DNA from: JBGPOS01 sp041488155
GTDB lineage: Bacteria > Chloroflexota > Dehalococcoidia > Tepidiformales > Tepidiformaceae
NCBI GenBank assembly: GCA_041488155.1
Contig: JBGPOS010000009.1
Coordinates: 8,753-72,752 of the forward strand
DNA length: 64,000 nucleotides
Direction of reading: 5' to 3'
Shown piece by piece: positions 1 through 8,902 of this stretch; the stretch's first letter is position 1, and every line of letters starts with the position of its first letter. The notes below the pieces were generated by a model. That model was not told the DNA's origin. It worked only from the letters and a program-made list of their open reading frames with translations, and did no database searches. The translations under genes were made by a program, and so were the position numbers.

Positions 1-1365
1 CTGGCCTGTGAGGTTGGTGCCGCGGAGGCCGGCGCAGACAGGCGGGGCCTGGAGGCACATCGGGTCCGTGGCTGCTCGATCGTCCCAGTGGACGACCAGG
101 TCCGGCAGCCTCGACGAGGTGCTACCCGGCCTGAGTACCCGTTTGACGACCGGAAGGCCGTCGACGTTGCGAAGTCCGAGCAAGGTTCGTTCTAGCTGCA
201 GGCAGGTCTCTTCGTAACGCCCGGGTTCCACAATGCCAGCCCCTTCCCGGCCCGCAAGGTTCAGGCGAATCCAACCGTGCTGGTCCGTTGGCAACGGAAA
301 CGCGACCGTGCGTGACCAGTCGTAGGCCGGGATGGCATCCGGCGGGCCTGCCAGCCGGAGCGCGGTCGACGGTGGGACGACCCGGTGGTACAGCGACCGC
401 GGATACCGCGGAGCAAGGCGGCGGGTCAAGTTTATCGCCTGGCGCGGCCCTACTCGCGACGGGCCACCGGCGGCCGGAGCGGGCGTGGCCAGCCCGAGGG
501 CTGGAAGGAGAGCGTGCAGCATGGTCGGGATCCCCCTTGTGCCGCGCATCCCGTGCAGTGAAAAGACAAGAATCGTGGCGTCGTCATCGGCCCTATCGAC
601 CAGCAGGCCTACCTGGCGGTCGAGCTCTCGATAGATCTCCAGCAAAGCTTGCCTCAGTTCACCCGCGCCGGCGTGGAGGGGATGCTCGGGCTCGACCGCA
701 TGCCAGAGGACATGTGAAGCCCGGTGCGCTTCAGAGAACACCAGCACCAGCAAGTCCAACCTGCGGGTCAACAGCAGTTGCGCCGCGACTGCGCCTCGGC
801 GGCGGGCCCCTTCGAGGGCTTGCGCCGCGATCGCGGTCCGTCCCTCGTCGTCAGCGACGCTCGACCAGGAGTCGAGCGGCCGGACGGCGAAGGGATGCCT
901 CCCGCCGAACCCCTTCACCAGTTTGCGGACTGAGGCCGGAGCGACAACCGTCCGCCGCCGGACCCAATCATGAGCGCCCCACTCAAGGATCTCCACGCCG
1001 CCCGGTACCCCGATCGATGGCGCGAAGGGGACGTCGAACACACCGACTGCGAAGCCCGCGCGGGCTGCCTCGCCCCAGAATGGCTTGAGGTGGTTGAGGG
1101 TTATTGGAGACGCCCGCATCCGGCTCGGATCCCATCCCCAAAGGGAGCAAACCCCGTGTAATAGCGGATCTTGCCCGGTGCTGAAGGTGGGCCAGACTGC
1201 AGCGCTGCCGATGTCGGCCGGCGAGGCCACACGCCCCCAGGCCCCTTGCTGAAGCAGGGCGGCCATGTGCGGGAGGTCCCCACCTTCCATCATCTCCTGG
1301 ACGAGCGCAGGCTCCATGGCATCGAGCCCGATAGCCACCACCTGCCTGGGTGCGGACTGCGTCAT
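1..1365 (-). CDS. AlkP-superfamily phosphodiesterase/phosphohydrolase (C-terminus cut by window edge)
   Basis: An open frame runs from an ATG at 1365 leftwards off the window edge with no stop in 455 codons, so the C-terminus is missing. Near the N-terminus VAIGLDAMEP (Asp15) is the first metal-site strand of the type I phosphodiesterase / nucleotide pyrophosphatase-like family. WPTFSTGQDPLLHG (residues 58-71) matches the segment carrying the Thr nucleophile, and SEAHRASHVLW (211-221) looks like the second metal cluster. SLHGM (269-273) sits where this superfamily usually has SDHG, so one expected Asp is Leu. Substrate unknown. It diverges from the GMC oxidoreductase across a gap of about 90 bp. 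Confidence 0.8.
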   Translation of the reverse strand, partial: MTQSAPRQVVAIGLDAMEPALVQEMMEGGDLPHMAALLQQGAWGRVASPADIGSAAVWPTFSTGQDPLLHGVCSLWGWDPSRMRASPITLNHLKPFWGEAARAGFAVGVFDVPFAPSIGVPGGVEILEWGAHDWVRRRTVVAPASVRKLVKGFGGRHPFAVRPLDSWSSVADDEGRTAIAAQALEGARRRGAVAAQLLLTRRLDLLVLVFSEAHRASHVLWHAVEPEHPLHAGAGELRQALLEIYRELDRQVGLLVDRADDDATILVFSLHGMRGTRGIPTMLHALLPALGLATPAPAAGGPSRVGPRQAINLTRRLAPRYPRSLYHRVVPPSTALRLAGPPDAIPAYDWSRTVAFPLPTDQHGWIRLNLAGREGAGIVEPGRYEETCLQLERTLLGLRNVDGLPVVKRVLRPGSTSSRLPDLVVHWDDRAATDPMCLQAPPVCAGLRGTNLTGQ

Positions 1366-1456
1366 GGTGGCCCCCAGCCCAGACTCGACAGCTCGCTCGA
1401 AGCCGGTTGCTGAGAGGGTAGCCTATTCTCAAGAGGTGTGACCTGATGGAGGCGAC

Positions 1457-3241
1457 ATGCTACGCGACGGAGGCAAGGCGCCGGAGGGCTCCGAGGTGGC
1501 CTGTGACGTCTGTATCGTCGGCGCCGGGCCGGCGGGGCTTACCCTTGCGAACGAGCTCCTGGCCTCTCGCGTGAGGGTCGTACTCCTCGACAGCGGGGGG
1601 CGGGACCGACCGAGAGAAAGCGGGCAACGCGAGGAGATCGAGTTCTCCAGCCCTCACTTCGTCTCGCCGCAGCAGACCCGGCGACGCCAGCTCGGAGGGA
1701 TGGCCGCTGGCTGGGACGCGCCTCTGCCCCGCCGAGGCCTGGGGGCCCGCCTTCTTCCCCTGGACCCGATCGATTTCGAAGCACGGAGCTGGGTGCCTCG
1801 CAGCGGGTGGCCATTTAAGTTCGATGAGCTCGCTCCGTTCTACGAGCGAGCGCGCATGCTCTGTGGCCTCGGACCTCTAGCCCCGCCCGACGACCTGGCC
1901 AGCGACGCCTTCGACGAACTGCCATTCGTGGGTCGCACCATCCTCACCGGGCTCGACCAGTTCGCGCCCCGGGAACTGGTCACACGGACGCTCGTGGACC
2001 GGGTCATTCGCAGCAGCGCCGTCACCGTCTTTGAAAACGCTACGGTTACGCGGCTCCGGACGTCCGACGGCGTGACGGTGACGACCGCGAGCGTCCGAAG
2101 CCCGCGGGGGACATCCTTCTCGGTTCGCGCGCCGGTTTTTGTCCTGGCTGGCGGCGCGATCGAGAACGCAAGGTTGCTGCTGCTGTCCAACGAGGTGCGA
2201 CCGGCAGGTCTCGGCAACGAGCACGACAACGTTGGGCGGTACTATATGGATCACCCCTACGTCATCGCAGGATTCTTCACGCCCGGGGACCCGCAGTTGT
2301 TCAACCGCGTCGGGCTGTACGACGTGGGCCGCCGCCACGGCGCCCTCCTCGCTGGGAGACTCCGAGTTTCCGAAGCCACGATGCGCCGGGATCGGCTCCT
2401 GAACAGCGGTATGAGCCTCCAACCCCGGCCCAACGAGTCGTTCGCGGCAGCGACCCGGTCATTTGGTGTACTCCGGCGTGCGGCCATGCTCAGGGAGCCA
2501 GCGGTTGCCATCCCGGCTAATGTCGCGGCCGTTGTCCGGGCCACGCCCAGTCTGGTCTCGACTGCCGTTGGCCTGGCGTGGCACCAGCGACGGCTGCGGC
2601 CCGCTCTTCGTTACGGAGGCTGGTCGCAGCTTCGCGACAACCACCGCCGCTTCGGCTACTTCGCAGTTATCTTGCAGCCGGAACAGGTGCCCGACCCGGA
2701 GAACCGAGTGACGCTCGGCGAAAGACGTGACGCGCTGGGTCAGCCCGTGCCGCGGCTCCGTTGGCGCTGGTCGGAACTCGACCTCGCGAGCATTTCAGGC
2801 GTGCGCGATCTGCTCGGCCTGGAGATACAACGCGCGGGGTTGGGGGAGTTGGAACGAGGCGGACCGAAACTCGCCCTCGAACTTGAGAGAGCGGGTCTGG
2901 CGCCGGCCATGCCCGAGCTCGATGGGGAGGGACTCCCGGCGCTCCTGATGCCTGAGGGGGCTCATCACCACCTCGGGACCACGCGGATGCACCGCGACCC
3001 GGCCCAAGGCGTGGTTGACGAGAACTGCCGCGTGCACGGAGTTGCGAACGTGTTCGTCGCCGGAGGGTCGGTGTTTCCCACGAGTGGCTTCGCCAATCCA
3101 ACCCTGACGATAGTCGCGCTCGCGATTCGGCTCGCGGACCACATCGCAGCATTGGCGGCCGCAGTTAATGGCACCGTTGGGTTCGTCCCTGGGACGGCGG
3201 CGCCCAATTTCACCTCAACTCCCCCGGACCGAGAGAGATGA
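1457..3241 (+). CDS. GMC-family FAD-dependent oxidoreductase
   Basis: A 594-residue flavoprotein that should oxidise an alcohol or sugar-type substrate. The N-terminus has the FAD-binding Rossmann motif GAGPAG (residues 22-27) and a following acidic strand end (VVLLDSGG). The C-terminal GMC_oxred_C part has HHHLGTTRM, then DENCRVHGVANVFVAGGS and SGFANPTLTIVALA, which carry the usual His and Asn near the flavin. No signal peptide is visible. The stop overlaps the start of the next gene (ATGA), so it is probably co-expressed with the glycosyltransferase. With the divergent phosphodiesterase this suggests surface-glycan or glycolipid chemistry, but that is inference. The substrate cannot be named from sequence. 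Confidence 0.88.
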   Translation: MLRDGGKAPEGSEVACDVCIVGAGPAGLTLANELLASRVRVVLLDSGGRDRPRESGQREEIEFSSPHFVSPQQTRRRQLGGMAAGWDAPLPRRGLGARLLPLDPIDFEARSWVPRSGWPFKFDELAPFYERARMLCGLGPLAPPDDLASDAFDELPFVGRTILTGLDQFAPRELVTRTLVDRVIRSSAVTVFENATVTRLRTSDGVTVTTASVRSPRGTSFSVRAPVFVLAGGAIENARLLLLSNEVRPAGLGNEHDNVGRYYMDHPYVIAGFFTPGDPQLFNRVGLYDVGRRHGALLAGRLRVSEATMRRDRLLNSGMSLQPRPNESFAAATRSFGVLRRAAMLREPAVAIPANVAAVVRATPSLVSTAVGLAWHQRRLRPALRYGGWSQLRDNHRRFGYFAVILQPEQVPDPENRVTLGERRDALGQPVPRLRWRWSELDLASISGVRDLLGLEIQRAGLGELERGGPKLALELERAGLAPAMPELDGEGLPALLMPEGAHHHLGTTRMHRDPAQGVVDENCRVHGVANVFVAGGSVFPTSGFANPTLTIVALAIRLADHIAALAAAVNGTVGFVPGTAAPNFTSTPPDRER

Positions 3242-4203
3242 GCGCTCCGCCGCCACCCCTTGCCGCGGAAGCCGCCCGGCCGGCGCGAATAAGCGTCCTG
3301 ATCGCGACTCGCGACCGCCCTGAAAGCTTCGCCCGATGCCTTCCGACCGTGCTCGCCAACGATTACCCGAATTTTGAAGTTGTGGTGGTCGATCAGAGCA
3401 CTTCGGCAGACAGCGAGCGGGTAGTCGCGAGCATCGGAGACGGCCGGCTCCGCTACCTGCGGCAACAGGCGGCCGGGCTCTCCCTGGCGCGAAACGCCGC
3501 GATGCGGGAGGCAAGTGGCGCCATCTTCGCGTTCACAGACGATGACTGCACCGTCGCAGAACAGTGGCTGCGCCGGATCGCCGCGGTCTTCGCCGCGGAC
3601 GAAGGGGCGGGCCTCATCTTCGGGGCCTTCCGGGCAATTCCGCACGACTCTGAACGCTACTACGTGCCCAGCTTCTCGCCGGCTCGCTATCGCCGCCTGA
3701 GCGGGCGCGCGGCATCCCGCTTCAACCGAAACGAGGCGGGCGGGAACATGGCGGTGCGCCGGTCCGTTGTGGACGTGGCCGGTGAGTTCGACCTCTGCCT
3801 CGGGCCTGGGGCGATATTCCCCGGCGGCGACGACAGTGACCTGAACGACCGGGTACTCCGCGCCGGGTTCGCTGTTATCCACGACCCGGACAACGTCGTG
3901 GTGCACTGGGGCGCCAGAGCCTACGACGACGGATCGGCGCGGCAGCTCCTGCTCGATGGCTCGCTCGCGGCCGGGGCTATCCTCGCAAAGGAGCTGCGCT
4001 GCGGCGATCCGGTCGCGCCGTACCGCCTCGCGAGGACAGTCGTGACTCAAGGTTCGGCGGTCACATTTAATGTCTTGACCCGCCACCATCCAACGGGCGG
4101 CGGCCGGTTAAGGAGCACGCTCGCCGGGTTTTGGCGAGGCATGCGCCATCCATTGGACCGCGATCGGCGGCTGTTTGTGCCCCGAACCGGTCGCATACGA
4201 TAG
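3238..4203 (+). CDS. Glycosyltransferase family 2
   Basis: A 321-residue GT-A fold glycosyltransferase. RISVLIATRDRPESF is the nucleotide-sugar-binding first strand, VVVVDQSTS the second, and FTDDDC (near residue 100) is the DxD-type metal/nucleotide site. GGNMAVRR and FPGGDDSDLNDRVLRAGF are typical of the acceptor half, with an ED-like acidic pair. No membrane segment is seen, so it is probably cytosolic or membrane-associated. It starts inside the stop of the GMC oxidoreductase (ATGA overlap), which argues for translational coupling. Donor and acceptor are unknown. Confidence 0.87.
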   Translation: MSAPPPPLAAEAARPARISVLIATRDRPESFARCLPTVLANDYPNFEVVVVDQSTSADSERVVASIGDGRLRYLRQQAAGLSLARNAAMREASGAIFAFTDDDCTVAEQWLRRIAAVFAADEGAGLIFGAFRAIPHDSERYYVPSFSPARYRRLSGRAASRFNRNEAGGNMAVRRSVVDVAGEFDLCLGPGAIFPGGDDSDLNDRVLRAGFAVIHDPDNVVVHWGARAYDDGSARQLLLDGSLAAGAILAKELRCGDPVAPYRLARTVVTQGSAVTFNVLTRHHPTGGGRLRSTLAGFWRGMRHPLDRDRRLFVPRTGRIR

Positions 4204-4227
4204 TCGCGGTGCGAGAGGGGAATATGC

Positions 4228-4611
4228 ATGGCTGAAAACAATCGGCTCATCCTGGTGGTCGTTGAAGTAGCGGACCTGGAGCGGTCGGCGAAGCTCTACC
4301 GCGAGGGGTTCGGATTGGAACTCAAGGTCGAGAACCACGGCGGCGACGACCGGTGGACGAGTGGGAAGCATGCGTCGTTGTCGTGGCGCGAAGCCTCGTT
4401 TCTCCACTTCGCGCTCTACCAGGCGAAAGACGGGTCACGCACCTCGGGCGCCCAGTTGGGATTCCAAGTGGACGACATCCAAGGGGCCCATGAGCGAGCG
4501 GTGGCAGCAGGAGCTGTGGTCATCCACCCGCCCAGGCCAGAGCCGTGGGGCTCAACCTCGAGGTATTACGACTTCGACGGGAATATTCTGAGCTTGACGC
4601 AGGGTTCATAG
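4228..4611 (+). CDS. VOC (glyoxalase/bleomycin-resistance fold) protein
   Basis: A 127-residue protein with two beta-alpha-beta-beta-beta halves: LILVVVEVADLERSAKLY at the start, FQVDDIQGAHERAVAAG in the middle and a YYDFDGNILSL end that carries the usual C-terminal metal-ligand region. Members act as glyoxalases, dioxygenases or drug-binding proteins, and nothing here fixes the activity. It lies 24 bp after the glycosyltransferase and may be in the same transcript. Confidence 0.8.
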   Translation: MAENNRLILVVVEVADLERSAKLYREGFGLELKVENHGGDDRWTSGKHASLSWREASFLHFALYQAKDGSRTSGAQLGFQVDDIQGAHERAVAAGAVVIHPPRPEPWGSTSRYYDFDGNILSLTQGS

Positions 4612-4655
4612 TTCCGTCTACACACTTCCATCGCCCGCGCCGGGCAGGACGCGCA

Positions 4656-5432
4656 GTGAAACCCACTCCGTACGAAGACGTCAACGAGATACTGGCGGCC
4701 CTGATGGCGGGCGTGAAAGCCGTTGCCGGTCAGAAGCTGGTGGGAATGTATCTTTATGGATCTGCAGCGACTGAAGGGTACGACCCGTCGTGCAGCGATG
4801 TAGACGTACTCACGGCCGTTGCCACCGACATCGATGAGGCGGAGTTCGAAGACCTTCGGACGATGCACGATGCGCTCGCCAGGACACGTCATAAGTGGGA
4901 CGACCGGATCGAAGTGCAGTACTTGCCGCTGGTGACGCTCAGGACGTTCAAGACGCAGTCGCGCACTGTCCCGGTGATCAGCCCCGGAGAGCCGTTTCAT
5001 TGGAGGGAAGTCGACAGGGAATGGACGATGAACTGGTACGACGTCCAGGAAAACGGCGTGACGCTTCTTGGCCCGGATCCGCGGACGCTCATCGACCGTA
5101 TCTCTCAAGCCGAATTCGTCGAATCCGTCCGCGCGCATGCGGCACAGTGGCGAGAGCACATCCAGGTCGTCTCGCGTAACCGGGGCTCCCAGGCGTACGC
5201 CGTCCTGACCATGTGCCGCGCAACGTTTACCTGCGAAACAGGCCAACAGGTCTCGAAGGAGCGAGCTGCCCACTGGGCGAAGGGAGCCTTACCGGAGTGG
5301 GCGCCGGTCATCCAGCGCGCGCTTGAAAGAAGGCTCGATGCACCACGCCGCGGAGAGCCCGAGGACGAGACCACGTTGTCGGAGACCTCGGCTTTCGTCG
5401 ACTTCGTAATCGACCGGACCCGAAGCCGCTAG
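4656..5432 (+). CDS. AadA-like nucleotidyltransferase with DUF4111-type C-terminal domain
   Basis: The motif GSAATEGYDPSCSDVDVL is the GS-x(n)-DxD signature of the polymerase-beta-type nucleotidyltransferase fold used by ANT(3'')/AadA enzymes. The remaining helical part resembles the C-terminal domain of those adenylyltransferases. A GTG at 4656 is preferred because it begins directly before the conserved fold (VKPTPYEDVNEIL) and has AGGA upstream; an in-frame start at 4545 would overlap the VOC gene. About 258 residues, a typical length. A resistance role is possible but not shown, since many chromosomal relatives have no known substrate. Confidence 0.78.
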   Translation: MKPTPYEDVNEILAALMAGVKAVAGQKLVGMYLYGSAATEGYDPSCSDVDVLTAVATDIDEAEFEDLRTMHDALARTRHKWDDRIEVQYLPLVTLRTFKTQSRTVPVISPGEPFHWREVDREWTMNWYDVQENGVTLLGPDPRTLIDRISQAEFVESVRAHAAQWREHIQVVSRNRGSQAYAVLTMCRATFTCETGQQVSKERAAHWAKGALPEWAPVIQRALERRLDAPRRGEPEDETTLSETSAFVDFVIDRTRSR

Positions 5433-5537
5433 AGGCAGCGAGGGCTCATGACGACGCGTCCCATCGCCGGTGTGTGCGGCCGTTCGCGACCCGGCGTGGC
5501 GGTTGACGGCCTACGCGGGCGTAGCGATCATTCGGCT

Positions 5538-6431
5538 ATGCCAAGCACACGCGCGAACGGGATCACTATCGAGTACGACACATTTGGGGCGAAGTCCGCT
5601 TCGCCGCTGCTCCTCGTTATGGGCCTCGGGGCCCAGATGATCGCCTGGGACGAACGGCTCTGCAGCCTGCTCGCTGACCGCGGCCACTACGTCGTCCGCT
5701 ACGACAACCGCGACACCGGCCTGTCCTCGAAGATCGAGGGCGTCGACTCGATGGGCGTGGCCGAAGCGATGGCGGCTGCGGCCGAACAGAAGCCACTCCG
5801 GTCGGCCTACCTGCTAAAGGACATGGCGGCGGACGGAATGGGTTTGCTGGACGCGATCGGTGTCGACCGGGCGCACATCGTGGGGGCCTCAATGGGCGGG
5901 ATGATCGTCCAGGAGATGGTGATCAACTTCCCGCGGCGCATTCTTACGATGACTTCAATTATGTCGACGACTGGCGGGCCTGGCCTCCCACAGGCGAAGC
6001 CAGAGGCGATGGCGGCGCTCACTCGCCCGGCGGCGACCACACGAGAGGAAGCGATCGAAGGGGCCGTGGCCAGCACGAAGGTGGTCGGCAGTCCGGGTTA
6101 TCCGGCTGACGAGGCGAAAGTGCGCGACCGCGCCGCGAGGGCGTACGACCGCCAGTTTTACCCCGCGGGTTTCGCGCGGCAGCTCGTCGCCGTCCTGGCT
6201 TCAGGCAGCCGACGTGAGGGGCTTTCATCGGTGAAGACGCCGACGCTGGTCATCCACGGGGCGGCCGACCCGCTGGTGCCAGTCGAAGGCGGCAAAGACA
6301 CGGCGGCGTCCATCGCCGGGTCGGAGCTGCTCCTTTTCGAAGGGATGGGGCACGACCTCCCGGAGGCGCTCTGGCCCGAGTTCGTGGGTGCTATCAGCCG
6401 ACACACCTCGCGAGTCGCCGCTCCGAAGTGA
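5538..6431 (+). CDS. Alpha/beta-fold hydrolase
   Basis: A single-domain hydrolase of 297 residues. The oxyanion strand is LLLVMGLG, the nucleophile elbow is GASMGG, the acid is Asp in HGAADPLVP and the catalytic His is in GMGHDLP, so the triad is complete. An ATG at 5538 is preferred to one at 5448 because the fold begins at ANGITIEYDTFG and the extra residues are arginine-rich and unlike the family. Substrate unknown; esterase, lipase or C-C hydrolase are all possible. Confidence 0.85.
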   Translation: MPSTRANGITIEYDTFGAKSASPLLLVMGLGAQMIAWDERLCSLLADRGHYVVRYDNRDTGLSSKIEGVDSMGVAEAMAAAAEQKPLRSAYLLKDMAADGMGLLDAIGVDRAHIVGASMGGMIVQEMVINFPRRILTMTSIMSTTGGPGLPQAKPEAMAALTRPAATTREEAIEGAVASTKVVGSPGYPADEAKVRDRAARAYDRQFYPAGFARQLVAVLASGSRREGLSSVKTPTLVIHGAADPLVPVEGGKDTAASIAGSELLLFEGMGHDLPEALWPEFVGAISRHTSRVAAPK

Positions 6432-6717
6432 CAGTGGGCTGACAACCGGGCGTCGACCGAGGAACGGTAAGACCTACCGATCGGCCCCGTTCGGCCGTTT
6501 GGAGCGGCCGGCCCCGAGCCTACGGTGTCGATAACGGGCAGGGGCAAAACGTCACCACCTTCGTGGCGAGGGCGCCGTCCGGCCGGGAGGCTGGAGCCGG
6601 CACCATAGGGCTCGACCCTTGGCCCCGCCCGTTCTCGGTGCTTCCGGACCAGTCCGACCTTGCCCGTGTCGACGCCCAAGTAATCTTTGACTCGAACGGG
6701 CCCTGACTCCAGGGCCC

Positions 6718-7911
6718 TCAGGTAACAAGGGCGAGCCGCTTTGGGCCACGAAGCAGGAACGTGCCTCCGCGTTCGAATCCGGACGGCGCGAGACGAAGCT
6801 CCGGCAGTCGTTCGGCCAGCTTGCGGAGAGCGACGTCGATCTCCAGGCGGGCCAGCGGCGCCCCGAGGCAGAAGTGGATCCCCATTCCGAAGCTCAGGTG
6901 CCGATTCGGCGAACGCTGGATATTGAGGCGGTCGGGCTCTTCGAACTGCGCGGGATCCCGGTTCGTCGCGCCTACAACGACGAAGACGGTGTCGCCAGCC
7001 GCGATGTGGCGGGAGCCCAGGGTCGACGGGGCTGTCGCGAACCGGGTGCCGATGTGCGTGGGACTGTCGTAGCGCAGGCACTCTTCGATCGCGCCAGGGC
7101 CAAGCGACGGGTCGGCCGCCAGCTCCGACCACGCCTCCGGATAGTCGACGAAGGCACGTATGGCGTTGCCGAGCGCGTAGGCGGTAGCTCCGTTCCCGGC
7201 AAGCGAGATGTTGACGATCATCATCACCACCTCGTCGATCGTGATCTGCTCACCGGCCGCCCGCGCCTCTAGCAAGGTGCCAATGACGCTCTCGCCCCCT
7301 GCGGCACCCGAGAAATCATCCAGGTAAGCGCCCATTTCCTCTCGCGCGCGGCGTGCGGCTTCGTAGAGGCCGCCCTGCGGTCCGCCCTCCGCGCGGGCTC
7401 GCATGATCGCTGCGCACCATCCACGCACTCGCGATGCGTCGCCGGGCGCTACGCCCAGAAACGTCAGCACCGAGAAGACCGGGAGCGGCTCGGCGAGGGC
7501 CGACATCAACTCCAGAGGCTGACCCGAGGGCGCCGCCTCGAGCAACTCGTCGACCGTCGCTTCGATCTGGGGCCGCGCCTGGGCGACGGCGCGAGGCGTA
7601 AACGCCCGGTTCACTATCGCGCGAAGGCGGGTGTGGTCGGGCGGGTCGGAGCTTCCCAGGATCGGGACGCCACCGAGCGGGGCGGCGGCCCGTTGCTTCC
7701 GGACAGCCTCGCCCATCCCTCCTCGGCCGTGGGCTGGGTCCGAGGAGAAGCAGTCGTCGTCCTGGAGGGCGCGCAACCCCTCGGCGTAGCAAGTGATGAC
7801 CCAGCCGTTCAGGTCACGACTGCGGTGGACTGGCTCTTCGGCACGAAGCCGGGCCAGGAAGGGGTATGGATCTTCGATGTAGGCGGGGCGGAACGGCTGG
7901 TAGAACGCCAC
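6718..7911 (-). CDS. Cytochrome P450 (CYP-type monooxygenase)
   Basis: A soluble bacterial P450 of about 397 residues. The I-helix oxygen-binding region is SLAGNGATAYAL, the ExxR is EECLRYD, and the haem-thiolate loop is FGMGIHFCLGAPLARLE. The frame stays open to 8346, but the fold begins at FYQPFRPAYIEDPYPFLARL, so the GTG at 7911 is chosen. A CTG at 7920 is possible, and neither has a clear Shine-Dalgarno sequence. It diverges from a small LuxR-type gene, which may regulate it. Substrate unknown, and no ferredoxin gene is adjacent. Confidence 0.85.
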   Translation of the reverse strand: MAFYQPFRPAYIEDPYPFLARLRAEEPVHRSRDLNGWVITCYAEGLRALQDDDCFSSDPAHGRGGMGEAVRKQRAAAPLGGVPILGSSDPPDHTRLRAIVNRAFTPRAVAQARPQIEATVDELLEAAPSGQPLELMSALAEPLPVFSVLTFLGVAPGDASRVRGWCAAIMRARAEGGPQGGLYEAARRAREEMGAYLDDFSGAAGGESVIGTLLEARAAGEQITIDEVVMMIVNISLAGNGATAYALGNAIRAFVDYPEAWSELAADPSLGPGAIEECLRYDSPTHIGTRFATAPSTLGSRHIAAGDTVFVVVGATNRDPAQFEEPDRLNIQRSPNRHLSFGMGIHFCLGAPLARLEIDVALRKLAERLPELRLAPSGFERGGTFLLRGPKRLALVT

Positions 7912-8103
7912 GAAGGACAGTATGGGTCGACCAGCGGACTGACACGAGCGGGGGCAACGTGCGCTGGTTTGCGGATGGAATTGTGCGACGTCTACCGCGA
8001 ACGGGCCGGGGCGAACAGCTGGAGCGCCACCTAGACGAATTGACAGCACACGACTGGCCGATCGGTCGGTGACTCTCGCCGCCGGCGTCTCTATACATAG
8101 GGT

Positions 8104-8337
8104 GTGGTGCAAACCTTCGCGACGATAGTCCCCCGGATCACGGCCCGTGAGCACGAGGTGCTCGGACTGTTGGCCAGCGGGCGCAAGAACAGCGAAATCG
8201 CGACCGCGTTGGGAATCACTCGGGGCACGGTGGACCAGCACGTGCACAGCATTCTGGTGAAGCTGGGGGCCGCGACTCGCCACGATGCGGCGGCCCGCTA
8301 TGCGCAGGGTGGCGTCAGGCCAACCCCTTCGAGCTAG
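8104..8337 (+). CDS. Stand-alone LuxR-type helix-turn-helix protein
   Basis: A 77-residue protein consisting almost entirely of one GerE/LuxR DNA-binding domain: ITAREHEVLGLLASGRKNSEIA, then the recognition helix region GTVDQHVHSILVKLG. No receiver or ligand-binding domain precedes it. Start GTG at 8104, divergent from the P450 by about 190 bp, which makes autogenous or P450 regulation plausible. It could act as an orphan regulator or be the surviving end of a longer regulator; no upstream coding remnant was seen. Confidence 0.7.
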   Translation: MVQTFATIVPRITAREHEVLGLLASGRKNSEIATALGITRGTVDQHVHSILVKLGAATRHDAAARYAQGGVRPTPSS

Positions 8338-8372
8338 CCAGGGCAACCCTCCGCACGGTTGCGTTTGCGGGA

Positions 8373-8409
8373 GCCGGCTTCAGCGAACGACGAATTCGCT
8401 GAAGCCGGC
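8373..8409. terminator. Perfect 15-bp hairpin between convergent genes
   Basis: The arms at 8373-8387 and 8395-8409 are perfect inverted copies of 15 bp around a 7-nt loop. The hairpin lies between the ends of the LuxR-type gene (stop at 8337) and the minus-strand gene ending at 8433. No U-run follows on either side, so this is a likely bidirectional terminator or mRNA-end stabiliser rather than a canonical intrinsic terminator. Confidence 0.6.
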
Positions 8410-8432
8410 CCGCCGCCCCTGGAGAGGCAGGC

Positions 8433-8864
8433 TCAAACGTGCCGCGGGATGAGCGCGGCGTACGCCTCGACCGTGAGCGGATCTCCGCTCCGGCCGGATG
8501 CTGAAGTGACGTGCCCGGCGCGATTGGTGCGCGTCACTGCGAACGGGAACTGGCCGGCGTCACTCGTCATGTTCACCGTCACTCCGACGACGAGCGGCGA
8601 CACGCTGCCCGGCGCGTGGTGTGTACGCGCGGTACTCCATGAACAGAGGACATACGAGGGTTCAGATACGACAACCTCGGCCTGGAACCCGCAGGGCACA
8701 AAGAAAGTGAGGTCGACTTCGCCCACGTCCCGCAATCTGTCCCAGGGCACAAGGACCGTGAGCGGGAAGAGCGCATCGGCTGAGTGACTTCGATAGACGG
8801 CGACGACGCTGACCGCGGCAGTGCGAGGCGTGACTGCTGGATGGGAGGTTAGGAGCTGCGACAC
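8433..8864 (-). CDS. Unknown 143-residue protein under cyclic-di-GMP riboswitch control
   Basis: No family recognised. The start is a GTG at 8864 with a strong GGAGGT Shine-Dalgarno sequence 6 nt upstream, which makes the gene credible. The protein is rich in beta-formers and small residues (for example VDLTFFVPCGFQAEVVVSE and SPLVVGVTVNMTS), has two cysteines and no obvious signal peptide or membrane helix. It suggests an all-beta fold of unknown role. A cyclic-di-GMP-I aptamer directly precedes it, so expression should respond to cyclic di-GMP. That points to a part in adhesion, motility or surface change, by inference only. Confidence 0.65.
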   Translation of the reverse strand: MSQLLTSHPAVTPRTAAVSVVAVYRSHSADALFPLTVLVPWDRLRDVGEVDLTFFVPCGFQAEVVVSEPSYVLCSWSTARTHHAPGSVSPLVVGVTVNMTSDAGQFPFAVTRTNRAGHVTSASGRSGDPLTVEAYAALIPRHV

Positions 8865-8902
8865 GCTGTGACCTCCGGGGCCCTGGCTTGAATGCCCTGC
8901 CC

